From Procambarus clarkii (taxonomy: Eukaryota > Arthropoda > Malacostraca > Decapoda > Cambaridae): a DNA stretch of 64,000 nucleotides. Positions 11,719 through 22,545 of the stretch are shown in pieces. The notes beneath the pieces are model-generated. The model ran no database searches, had not been told where the DNA came from, and saw only the letters and a list, made by a program, of their open reading frames with translations. Each line of letters opens with the position of its first letter. The stretch's first letter is position 1. Both the position numbers and the translations under genes were made by a program. Where the stretch lies: contig NC_091193.1 in the NCBI RefSeq assembly GCF_040958095.1, positions 26,091,554 through 26,155,553 on the forward strand. The letters run 5' to 3'.

Positions 11719-13072
11719 GAACAGGGAAGGAGGGGCAGACTGCATATTTCTTGACTGCCAAAAGGCCTTTGATAAAGTACCGCACATGAGAATGCTATTC
11801 AAACTTGAGAGGCAGGCAGGAGTAAGCGGAAAGGCCCTAGCATGGGTAAGGAATTACCTAACAGGCAGGAGCCAGAGAGTAACGGTAAGGGGCGAGAAGT
11901 CAGACGCGAACAGTAACGAGTGGAGTACCTCAAGGATCGGTGCTGGCACCAGTTCTACTTTTAATATCCGTGAATATGTCTATAGTCGAGAACGATGAGT
12001 CCTGTATGTCGATGTTCGTGGACGACGCAAAATTTATGAGACGAGTTGTGACGATTAGGATTGTAGGATCCTCTAAGAGAACTTGCACAAGCTGCAGATA
12101 TGGTCAGATAAATGGCTACTGGAGTTAAACACGAGCAAGTGTAAAGTTATGGGAAGGGGACTAGATTCCCTTCTGGGGATCCCCGGGCAGTTTTTTGCCC
12201 GAAACGCTATGCGTACTAGTGGCTTCAGGTGTTGTATGTACTACCTCTATCTTTACATCTAACAGAATGTTTGTACTGTAACGCTGCAACTATGTATGTA
12301 CTCTTCCTAAATAAATTATTATTATTATTATTATTATTATTAGATGACAGGAGCCCAAGGTCAGTACACAAAGTAGGGAAACTACTTTCCTGTGACGACT
12401 CCATAAAGGGACCTGGAAGTAGATGTAACACAAAATCTGACTCCAGAGACACATAAACAGGACAACGACAGCAGCGTACTCTATGCTAGCAACAGTTAGG
12501 TCATTCATAAATCTAAGTAAGGAAGCATTCAGAGCACTTTACACTGCCTACGTGAGACCAGTCTTAGAGTATGCAGCCCCGTCATGGAGTCCCCACCTGA
12601 AGAAACAAATAATGAAACTGGAAAAGGTTCAGAAATTTGCGACGAGGCTCGTCCCAGCGTTGCGAGGGATGCGATATGAAGAGCGCCTGAAGGAACTAAA
12701 CCTGATTACGGTAGAAAAAAGGACAGAACGGGGAGATACGATGGCAACATATAAAATACTTAGAGGGATTGACAGAGTGGAAATAGACGAAATATTTACA
12801 CCGAATATCAACAAAACGAGGGGACATGGGTGGATGCTGGAAACTCAGATGAGTCATCGAGGTTTTAAAAAGTTTTCTGTTAGCGTGAGAGAGAATGCAC
12901 TTAAGGAACAGTTTGGGGAAGTAAACTCTATTCATAATTTTATAACTAGATATGATAGGGAAATAGGACCGGAGTCATTGCTGTAAACAACCGATGGCTA
13001 GAAAGGCGGGATCCAAGAGTCAATGCTCGATCCTGCAGACACAACTAGGTGAGTATAAACACATACATACTT
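11719..13072 (+). mobile_element. LINE family B copy 1, interrupted by a SINE
   Basis: Related to family A but distinct in protein and 3' UTR. Motifs: ADCIFLDCQKAFDKVPHMR near 11732-11790 and a degenerate FVDDAKFMRRV near 12018-12050. A SINE sits at about 12162-12341. Past it lies a 167-codon C-terminal frame (12483-12986) with AYVRPVLEYAAPSWSPH and RYDREIGPESLL just before the stop. The 3' UTR has AAAGGCGGGATCCAAGAGTC and ends in GTGAGTATAAACACA. It starts exactly where family A copy 1 ends, so it inserted into that copy's ACACA tail or the reverse. Frameshifts make it non-functional. Confidence 0.85.
12162..12341 (+). mobile_element. SINE (hammerhead-like core family) with (TTA)n tail
   Basis: Short non-autonomous element inserted in LINE B: the LINE reading (SKCKVMG then DRSPRSVHKV) resumes on either side. 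It contains the core GAAACGCTATGCGTA (12201-12215) preceded by a GGGCA...TGCCC hairpin, an AATAAA at 12310-12315 and a (TTA)n tail. The same core lies in minus-strand elements at 28424-28688 and 40228-40391. No tRNA-like head remains, so the copy is 5'-truncated. Exact left edge uncertain by about 10 bp. Confidence 0.7.
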
Positions 13073-13111
13073 CACAGTGTGTGTGTGTGTGTGTGTGTGC
13101 GTGTTTTATCC

Positions 13112-13377
13112 TTAGCGTCCTCGTGGCTGAGTAGACAGGGCACGGGGGTCGTAGCTCCTAAGCCAAAGATTCTTTCACCCTGATGCCCCAGTTCACCTAG
13201 CAGTAAATAGGTACCAGGGAGTTAGACAGCTGCTACGGGCTGCTTCCTGGGGATGTGTGTGGGCGTGGCATATTAGAGAGAAATATATATGTAGTAAAGT
13301 ATAATAGAGTAAAAATAGATTGTTAGAGAAGCGGAGTCCAAGAGTTAATAGCTCGACCACTAGTAAATACACACACC
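13112..13377 (+). mobile_element. tRNA-derived SINE with LINE-type 3' tail
   Basis: The head has a pol III A-box-like TGGCTGAGTAG (13127-13137); the B-box is degenerate. The body includes CACCTAGCAGTAAATAGGTA and GGGCTGCTTCCTGGGGATG. The last 50-60 bases (GCGGAGTCCAAGAGTTAATA...AAATACACACAC) align with the 3' UTRs of LINE families A and B. That is the classic arrangement of a SINE that borrows LINE machinery through a shared 3' end. A (GT)n tract lies just upstream at 13076-13103. Confidence 0.65.
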
Positions 13378-16300
13378 AAAAATACAACAACAGCCACAGC
13401 AACAACAGAAGCTCAGCAACAACAGAAGCTCAGCAACAACAGAAGCTCAGCAACAACAGAAGCTCAGCAACAACAGCCACAGCAACAACAGAAGCTCAGC
13501 AACAACAGAAGCTCAGCAACAACAGAAGCTCAGCAACAACAGAAGCTCAGCAACAACAGAAGCTCAGCAACAACAGCCACAGCAACAACAGAAGCTCAGC
13601 AACAACAGAAGCTCAGCAACAACAGAAGCTCAGCAACAACAGAAGCTCAGCAACAACAGAAGCTCAGCAACAACAGCCACAGCAACAACAGAAGCTCAGC
13701 AACAACAGAAGCTCAGCAACAACAGAAGCTCAGCAACAACAGAAGCTCAGCAACAACAGAAGCTCAGCAACAACAGAAGCTCAGCAACAACAGAAGCTCA
13801 GCAACAACAGAAGCTCAGCAACAACAGAAGCTCAGCAACAACAGAAGCTCAGCAACAACAGAAGCTCAGCAACAACAGAAGCTCAGCAACAACAGAAGCT
13901 CAGCAACAACAGAAGCTCAGCAACAACAGAAGCTCAGCAACAACAGAAGCTCAGCAACAAACCCCACAGTAACAACAGAAGCTCAGCAACAAATCCCACA
14001 GTAACAACAGAAGCTCAGCAACAACAGAAGCTCAGCAACAAACCCCACAGTAACAACAGAAGCTCAGCAACAAACCCCACAGTAACAACAGAAGCTCAGC
14101 AACAACAGAAGCTCAGCAACAACAGAAGCTCAGCAACAACAGAAGCTCAGCAACAACAGAAGCTCAGCAACAACAGAAGCTCAGCAACAAACCCCACAGT
14201 AACAACAGAAGCTCAGCAACAACAGAAGCTCAGCAACAACAGAAGCTCAGCAACAACAGAAGCTCAGCAACAAACCCCACAGCAACAACAGAAGCTCAGC
14301 AACAAACCCCACAGTAACAACAGAAGCTCAGCAACAACAGAAGCTCAGCAACAGCAGAAGCTCAGCAACAACAGAAGCTCAGCAACAACAGAAGCTCAGC
14401 AACAACAGAAGCTCAGCAACAACAGAAGCTCAGCAACAAACCCCACAGCAACAACAGAAGCACAGCAACAAACCCCACAGCAGCAACAGAAGCTCAGCAA
14501 CAACAGAAGCTCAGCAACAACAGAAACTCAGCAACAAACCCCACAGCAACAACAGAAGCTCAGCAACAACAGAAGCTCAGCAGCAACAGAAGCTCAGCAA
14601 CAAACCCCACAGCAACAACAGAAGCTCAGCAACAAACCCCACAGCAACAACAGAAGCTCAGCAACAAACCCCACAGCAACAACAGAAGCACAGCAACAAC
14701 AGAAGCTCAGCAACAAACCCCACAGCAACAACAGAAGCTCAGCAACAACAGAAGCACAGCAACAAACCCCACAGCAACAACAGAAGCACAGCAACAACAG
14801 AAGCTCAGCAACAAACCCCACAGCAACAACAGAAGCTCAGCAACAACAGAAGCACAGCAACAAACCCCACAGCAACAACAGAAGCTCAGCAACAACAGAA
14901 GCTCAGCAGCAACAGAAGCTCAGCAACAAACCCCACAGCAACAACAGAAGCTCAGCAACAAACCCCACAGCAACAACAGAAGCTCAGCAACAAACCCCAC
15001 AGCAACAACAGAAGCTCAGCAACAACAGAAGCTCAGCAGCAACAGAAGCTCAGCAACAACAGAAGCTCAGCAGCAACAGAAGCTCAGCAACAACAGAAGC
15101 TCAGCAACAACAGAAGCTCAGCAACAAACCCCACAGCAACAACAGAAGCTCAGCAACAACAGAAGCACAGCAACAAACCCCACAGCAACAACAGAAGCTC
15201 AGCAACAACAGAAGCTCAGCAGCAACAGAAGCTCAGCAACAACAGAAGCTCAGCAAGAAACCCCACAGTAACAACAGAAGCTCAGCAACAAACCCCACAG
15301 CAACAACAGAAGCTCAGCAACAACAGAAGCTCAGCAACAACAGAAGCTCAGCAACAACAGAAGCTCAGCAACAAACCCCACAGCAACAACAGAACCTCAG
15401 CAACAAACCCCACAGTAACAACAGAAGCTCAGCAACAAACCCCACAGCAACAACAGAATCTCAGCAACAACAGAAGCTCAGCAACAAACCCCACAGCAAC
15501 AACAGAAGCTCAGCAACAAACCCCACAGTAACAACAGAAGCTCAGCAACAAACCCCACAGCAACAACAGAAGCTCAGCAACAACAGAAGCTCAGCAACAA
15601 CAGAAGCTCAGCAACAAACCCCACAGCAACAACAGAACCTCAGCAACAAACCCCACAGTAACAACAGAAGCTCAGCAACAAACCCCACAGTAACAACAGA
15701 AGCTCAGCAACAACAGAAGCTCAGCAACAAACCCCACAGTAACAACAGAAGCTCAGCAACAAACCCCACAGCAACAACAGCTCAGCAACAAACCCCACAG
15801 TAACAACAGAAGCTCAGCAACAAACCCCACAGCAACAACAGAAGCTCAGCAACAAACCCCACAGTAACAACAGAAGCTCAGCAACAACAGAAGCTCAGCA
15901 ACAAACCCCACAGTAACAACAGAAGCTCAGCAACAAACCCCACAGTAACAACAGAAGCTCAGCAACAAACCCCACAGTAACAACAGAAGCTCAGCAACAA
16001 ACCCCACAGTAACAACAGAAGCTCAGCAACAACAGAAGCTCAGCAACAAACCCCACAGTAACAACAGAAGCTCAGCAACAACAGAAGCTCAGCAACAGAC
16101 CCCACAGTAACAACAGAAGCTCAGCAACAAACCCCACAGTAACAACAGAAGCTCAGCAACAACAGAAGCTCAGCAACAACAGAAGCTCAGCAACAAACCC
16201 CACAGTAACAACAGAAGCTCAGCAACAACAGAAGCTCAGCAACAAACCCCACAGCAACAACAGAAGCTCAGCAACAAACCCCACAGTAACAACAGAAGCT

Positions 16301-18052
16301 CAGCAACAAACCTCACAGCAACAACAGAAGCTCAGCAACAACAGAAGCTCAGCAACAAACCCCACAGTAACAACAGAAGCTCAGCAACAAACCCCACAGC
16401 AACAACAGAAGCTCAGCAACAAACCCCACAGCAACAACAGAAGCTCAGCAACAAACCCCACAGTAACAACAGAAGCTCAGCAACAAACCCCACAGCAACA
16501 ACAGAATCTCAGCAACAACAGAAGCTCAGCAACAAACCCCACAGCAACAACAGAAGCTCAGCAACAAACCCCACAGTAACAACAGAAGCTCAGCAACAAA
16601 CCCCACAGTAACAACAGAAGCTCAGCAACAACAGAAGCTCAGCAACAAACCCCACAGTAACAACAGAAGCTCAGCAACAAACCCCACAGCAACAACAGAA
16701 GCTCAGCAACAAACCCCACAGTAACAACAGAAGCTCAGCAACAACAGAAGCTCAGCAACAAACCCCACAGTAACAACAGAAGCTCAGCAACAAACCCCAC
16801 AGTAACAACAGAAGCTCAGCAACAACAGAAGCTCAGCAACAAACCCCACAGTAACAACAGAAGCTCAGCAACAACAGAAGCTCAGCAACAAACCCCACAG
16901 TAACAACAGAAGCTCAGCAACAAACCCCACAGTAACAACAGAAGCTCAGCAACAACAGAAGCTCAGCAACAAACCCCACAGTAACAACAGAAGCTCAGCA
17001 ACAACAGAAGCTCAGCAACAAACCCCACAGCAACAACAGAAGCTCAGCAACAAACCCCACAGTAACAACAGAAGCTCAGCAACAAACCTCACAGCAACAA
17101 CAGAAGCTCAGCAACAACAGAAGCTCAGCAACAAACCCCACAGTAACAACAGAAGCTCAGCAACAAACCCCACAGCAACAACAGAAGCTCAGCAACAAAC
17201 CCCACAGCAACAACAGAAGCTCAGCAACAAACCCCACAGTAACAACAGAAGCTCAGCAACAAACCCCACAGTAACAACAGAAGCTCAGCAACAAACCCCA
17301 CAGTAACAACAGAAGCTCAGCAACAAACCCCACAGTAACAACAGAAGCTCAGCAACAAACCCCACAGCAACAACAGAAGCTCAGCAACAAACCCCACAGC
17401 AACAACAGAAGCTCAGCAACAACAGAAGCTCAGCAACAAACCCCACAGTAACAACAGAAGTTCAGCAACAAACCCCACAGTAACAACAGAAGCTCAGCAA
17501 CAACAGAAGCTCAGCAAGAAACCCCACAGTAACAACAGAACCTCAGCAACAAACCCCACAGTAACAACAGAAGCTCAGCAGCAACAGAAGCTCAGCAACA
17601 AACCCCACAGCAACAACAGAAGCTCAGCAACAAACCCCACAGCAACAACAGAAGCTCAGCAAGAAACCCCACAGCAACAATAGAAGCTCAGCAACAAACC
17701 CCACAGCAACAACAGAAGCTCAGCAACAAACCCCACAGCAACAACAGAAGCTCAGCAACAACAGAAGCTCAGCAACAAACCCCACAGCAACAACAGAAGC
17801 TCAGCAACAAACCCCACAGCAACAACAGAAGCTCAGCAACAAACCCCACAGCAACAACAGAAGCTCAGCAACAAACCCCACAGCAACAACAGAAGCTCAG
17901 CAACAAACCCCACAGCAGCAACAGGAACACGCACAGCAGCAACAGGAGCACCCACAGCAGCAATACACACAACAACAGGAGCACCCACAGCAACAAGAAC
18001 ACCCACACAGCAACAACAGGAACACCCACAGCAACAGGAGCACCCACAGCAA
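13378..18052. repeat. composite 17/32-bp minisatellite, about 4.7 kb
   Basis: The left part (to about 13960) is nearly pure CAACAACAGAAGCTCAG (17 bp). Further right, 32-bp units that add CAACAAACCCCACAG (15 bp) become dominant. Internal [C/T]AACAAC variants occur in runs (TAACAAC is commonest from about 15780 to 17580). The last 120 bp decays into CAGCAACAGGAGCACC-type units. The Gln/Ser-rich 827-codon open frame comes from the stop-free unit and is interrupted once TAACAAC variants fall in phase. Confidence 0.96.
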
Positions 18053-18479
18053 GAGCCGTGCAGGCGGGCGTGACCTTGACACAAGACACAGGGGCGGGGA
18101 AACACCCGGGCCTCGTGAGGCGACTCACCGCCTCGCTTCAACACCCAAAACTCAGAGCAACAAACCAGTTTTTTGGGGGTCGCGCTCCAGATTATGGCGG
18201 CGGTTGTGCCGCGCCGCGCTCAACACCGCTCTCTTCCGCTCACTCCCTCAATGCGTTACTGCAACTTGGCTTTCACACAGTTCAACGTGTAGGTGTCGTC
18301 AGTTGGTGAAAGTAATTACCCAGTTGCCCGGACTGATGGTTCTGGATAAATGTTGGCAGGAATTGGTGGGGCGAGTATTGTATTATCCCGCCCAGGGTCC
18401 CGGGCGGCGGCCGGAGTCGCCCACGGCGTCGCAGGTAAGATGAGAGGATTTTTCCGGTCTTCCCCTCACTGGCAGTGCC
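18053..18479 (+). other. unique CpG-rich stretch, possible first exon
   Basis: Not repetitive. It is CpG-rich around 18180-18260 and 18385-18435, has an arthropod Inr-like TCAGT near 18298-18302, and has a strong 5' splice-site match GCAGGTAAGATG at about 18430-18441, immediately before the minisatellite. No conserved protein is recognised in any frame. This could be a 5' UTR exon or chance; evidence is weak. Confidence 0.2.
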
Positions 18480-20305
18480 CTTCTTCCTCCCACACCTCCT
18501 CCTCCTCCCTCCTCACCACCTGGAGAGTGCCTCACTCACACCTCCTCCCCCCTCACCTGGAGAGTGCCTCACCCACTCCCCCTCCCCCCTCACCTGGAGA
18601 GTGCCTCACCCACCCCTCCCCCCTCACCTGGAGAGTGCCTCACCCACTCCCCCTCCCCCCTCACCTGGAGAGAGCCTCACCCACTCCTCCTCTTCCTCCC
18701 TCACCTGGAGAGTGCCTCACCCACACCTCCCCCTCACCTGGAGAGTGCCTTACCCACACCTCCCCCTCACCTGGAGAGTGCCTTACCCACACCTCCCCCT
18801 CACCTGGAGAGTGCCTCACCCACACCTCCCCCTCACCTGGAGAGTGCCTCACCCACACCTCCCCCTCACCTGGAGAGTGCCTCACCCACACCTCCCCCTC
18901 ACCTGGAGAGTGCCTCACCCACATCTCCCCCTCACCTGGAGAGTGCCTCACCCACACCTCCCCCTCACCTGGAGAGTGCCTCACCCACACCTCCCCCTCA
19001 CCTGGAGAGTGCCTCACCCACACCTCCCCCTCACCTGGAGAGTGCCTCACCCACACCTCCCCCTCACCTGGAGAGTGCCTCGCCCACTCCTCCTCTTCCT
19101 CCCTCACCTGGAGAGTGCCTCACCCACACCTCCCCCTCACCTGGAGAGTGCCTCACCCACTCCTCCTCTTCCTCCCTCACCTGGAGAGTGCCTCACCCAC
19201 ACCTCCCCCTCACCTGGAGAGAGCCTCATCCACTCCTCCTCTTCCTCCCTCACCTGGAGAGTGCCTCACCCACACCTCACCCTCACCTGGAGAGTGCCTC
19301 ACCCACACCTCCCCCTCACCTGGAGAGTGCCTCACCCACACCTCCCCCTCACCTGGAGAGTGCCTCACCCACTCCTCCCTCACCTGGAGAGTGCCTCACC
19401 CACTCCTCCTCCCCCTCACCTGGAGAGTGCCTCACCCACTCCTCCTCCCCCTCACCTGGAGAGTGCCTCATCCACTCCTCCTCCCCCTCACCTGGAGAGT
19501 GCCTCATCCACTCCTCCTCCCCCTCACCTGGAGAGTGCCTCATCCACTCCTCCTCCCCCTCACCTGGAGAGTGCCTCATCCACTCCTCCTCCCCCTCACC
19601 TGGAGAGTGCCTCATCCACTCCTCCTCCCCCTCACCTGGAGAGTGCCTCACCCACTCCTCCTCCCCCTCACCTGGAGAGTGCCTCACCCACTCCTCCTCC
19701 CTCTCACCTGGAGAGTGCCTCACCCACTCCTCCTCCCCCTCACCTGGAGAGTGCCTCACCCACTCCTCCTCCCTCTCACCTGGAGAGTGCCTCACCCACT
19801 CCTCCCCCTCACCTGGAGAGTGCCTCACCCACTCCTCCTCCCCCTCACCTGGAGAGTGCCTCATCCACTCCTCCTCCCCCTCACCTGGAGAGTGCCTCAC
19901 CCACTCCTCCTCCCCCTCACCTGGAGAGTGCCTCATCCACTCCTCCTCCCCTGGAGAGTGCCTCATCCACTCCTCCTCCCCCTCACCTGGAGAGTGCCTC
20001 ACCCACTCCTCCTCCCCCTCACCTGGAGAGTGCCTCACCCACTCCTCCTCCCTCTCACCTGGAGAGTGCCTCACCCACTCCTCCTCCCCCTCACCTGGAG
20101 AGTGCCTCACCCACTCCTCCTCCCCCTCACCTGGAGAGTGCCTCACCCACTCCTCCTCCCCCTCACCTGGAGAGTGCCTCACCCACTCCTCCTCCCCCTC
20201 ACCTGGAGAGTGCCTCACCCACTCCTCCTCCCCCTCACCTGGAGAGTGCCTCACCCACTCCTCCTCCCCCTCACCTGGAGAGAGCATCACCCACTCGTCC
20301 ACTCT
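18480..20305. repeat. 33/36-bp minisatellite, about 52 copies
   Basis: Unit begins CACCTGGAGAGTGCCTCACC and ends in a CT-rich run. The left half is mostly 33-bp (CACACCTCCCC type) and the right half mostly 36-bp (CACTCCTCCTCCCC type), so the length variants are spatially segregated. Both lengths are multiples of three, which keeps three plus-strand frames open for over 600 codons; these are not genes. Confidence 0.96.
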
Positions 20306-20369
20306 AGTGCCACGCCCCCCCCCCCTCACACCACCATCCCCAGTAGCCTCAGCAGCTAGGCGGGCATGC

Positions 20370-20552
20370 CTCAGGGAGCACCACTGGAGCACCACCGGAG
20401 CACCACTGGAGCACCACCGGAGCACCACCTGAGCACCACCGGAGCACCACTGGAGCACCACCGGAGCACCACCTGAGCACCACCGGAGCACCACCTGAGC
20501 ACCACCGGAGCACCACTGGAGCACCACCGGAGCACCACCGGAGCACCACCCG
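20370..20552. repeat. 11-bp minisatellite (GGAGCACCACC)
   Basis: About 16 copies of GGAGCACCACC with CTGAGCACCAC and CTGGAGCACCA variants. It is separated from the preceding array by about 65 bp. Confidence 0.93.
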
Positions 20553-21215
20553 GCTGGGCTCCTCGCCCGTCTAAACTTTCCCTCGCAGGCTCTGGGATGT
20601 GTTGGGGCGCATCTCAGCCGCAGTTCACCAGTAAGAGAGACTTGGCTCTGGCTCCCAGACTTGGCTGAGACTCCCGGAGACTTGGCCCATCTACTCGGCG
20701 ACCTTTCCATATCTCGAGCCCTACAAAATGACGATTAATTTTGGCACTTTAATTAGTTTATTATGAAGGCATCCCTCGGGCAGTGGCAGGAAGGGTAGTC
20801 TCACACCACGGAGGTCTGGAACTACCTCCGTAGCTGGCAGAGTCTTGCTTCTTCTGCATCAGTAGATCCACGTAAGCCAGCACTAAGCCAGCAGCCTCCA
20901 TAGTAGTGAGGTAGATGGGATGGCTAATAATTATCTTGGCGTAGTTATGCTGTGGGAGCTGTCTGGCGTGTCACAGCCGTGCACGTGTGTGTGGGGACGA
21001 GGACACGTGGGTCGCGCGGTTGTGCGCAGAGTACGGGTATGCGCAGAGTGCGATGCGTCATGTCTGCGTCAGGAGAGAGTACCCGCAGACATGTGTGACG
21101 CAGGCCGCTACACGTCAGTGATGACGCTGGGAGCTGGTCACCTGCGTCACCGTCAGGAGCTCTCACCCCCACACAACCCCTCCGCCGCCACACCTCTCAC
21201 CTCAAACTTGGCAAC
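20553..21215. other. non-coding unique stretch
   Basis: Mixed-composition sequence with local G/T-rich patches near 20990-21120. I find no convincing gene, RNA or element. Confidence 0.5.
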
Positions 21216-21492
21216 CTGCACGCTGTGAGGGTACCACCTCTGGTGCACGCTGTGAGGGGTACCACCTCTGGTGCACGCTGTGAGGGTACCACCTCTGGTG
21301 CACGCTGTGAGGGTACCACCTCTGGTGCACGCTGTGAGGGTACCACCTCTGGTGCACGCTGTGAGGGTACCACCTCTGGTGCACGCTGTGAGGGTACCAC
21401 CTCTGGTGCACGCTGTGAGGGTACCACCCCTGGTGCACGCTGTGAGGGTACCACCCCTGGTGCACGCTGTGAGGGTACCCCCTCTGGTGCAA
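21216..21492. repeat. 27-bp minisatellite, about 10 copies
   Basis: Unit GGTACCACCTCTGGTGCACG followed by CTGTGAG. Each unit carries GGTACC and GTGCAC palindromes. Near-perfect copies suggest recent expansion. Confidence 0.95.
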
Positions 21493-21564
21493 GTGTAAGG
21501 ACCCATTGCCTCGGAGAAGATAATGAAGAGTATTCAGAGAAGGCCGTGTGGATTCTCACTGAAC

Positions 21565-22212
21565 ACTAATATTTTCTCCTACCACCCCTATTCTTTTGTA
21601 CATATTCGTTTTATTTAAACTTTGTTACAAAAAATGAGTTACATATTGGGTACAAACATGATTATCATAAGTTGTCGAGTTCCTCCAGCTCCTCAGATGG
21701 CGGGCAGGAATACACCCTGAATGCAGTATGCATTTTTTGTATCGCCACACTGAGGCACTGGAAAATGAAGCTGGCAGCTCTAGGGTCTCTTGTTGTTTCA
21801 ATTAGCTTAGAACCCAGTTCCTTAAAAAAATGGTAGCACTCTTACCCCAGGGGCCGAGTGTCTCAGAAGCAATGGGGACAAAATTGTAGTGGTGATCCAG
21901 TTCTCTGTACTTATGGGATTTGGCTGCTTCCCTGTGGGTGGCAGCGCCACCTGGTTGTGCAACACTGAGGTTAATTTAGGTGTTAGCCAGGGTTGATACG
22001 CATGTGTAGTCCCATACCAACTGCTTGCCATTCTTCCAGGGGTTCACTGTGATACCATCCGGGCGACCAATAAGAGCATCAGAGTTACGGGGCGTTAGGT
22101 AACGGGGCTCTCTTTCAGCTGGGCATCCAGCTGTGGTGAGGCTCCTCTTGATGATGTCGTTAACTTCACTGTGCCTCGAGTGCCATCCCCCTGTGCTTTG
22201 GCAGAGTAGGCC
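21565..22212 (-). mobile_element. retroelement 3' fragment, nuclease-like C-terminus (copy 1)
   Basis: On the minus strand the fragment encodes an H...C zinc-finger remnant (HGLLCQ), RHSEVNDIIKRSL, then GRPDGITVNPWKNGKQLVWD, and further on a PIASE[T/I]LG-type block ending in PPSEELEELDNL. The pattern resembles C-terminal CCHC plus restriction-like (PD-(D/E)XK) endonuclease domains of some non-LTR retrotransposons (R2-like). That family link is inference. It is followed by AATAAA (complement near 21611). The frame is broken in several places. It is paired with a cleaner copy at 53004-53495. Confidence 0.55.
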
Positions 22213-22216
22213 ATGG

Positions 22217-22221
22217 TGGCC

Positions 22222-22295
<74 letters not shown>

Positions 22296-22335
22296 TATAT
22301 ATATATATATATATAGTATATATATACACTGGGTA
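22217..22335. repeat. (TA)n microsatellite
   Basis: Long TA run with GTATA interruptions. It abuts the 5' truncation of the retroelement fragment. Confidence 0.97.
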
Positions 22336-22545
22336 TATATAATATATATGTGTGTGTATTTTTTTAATTGTTCTCTTTCTTTTCCGTAAATGTTTACTTG
22401 GAATTCAGGATGGTCGTCGGGTGATTCTAGGAAGACCAAACACAAGTAGCGGACTCATCACTGTCTGGAGCACGTCTCAGGCTCCTCCCAGGCCGTGACT
22501 TGTCAAGTGTTGCTGCTCCTGTGTCTCCGAGCTGCCCGATGTCCT

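Noticed and set aside
13320-15803. Gln/Ser-rich 827-codon protein
   Set aside because: Product of the 17-bp and 32-bp repeat; it closes as soon as TAACAAC variants come into frame.
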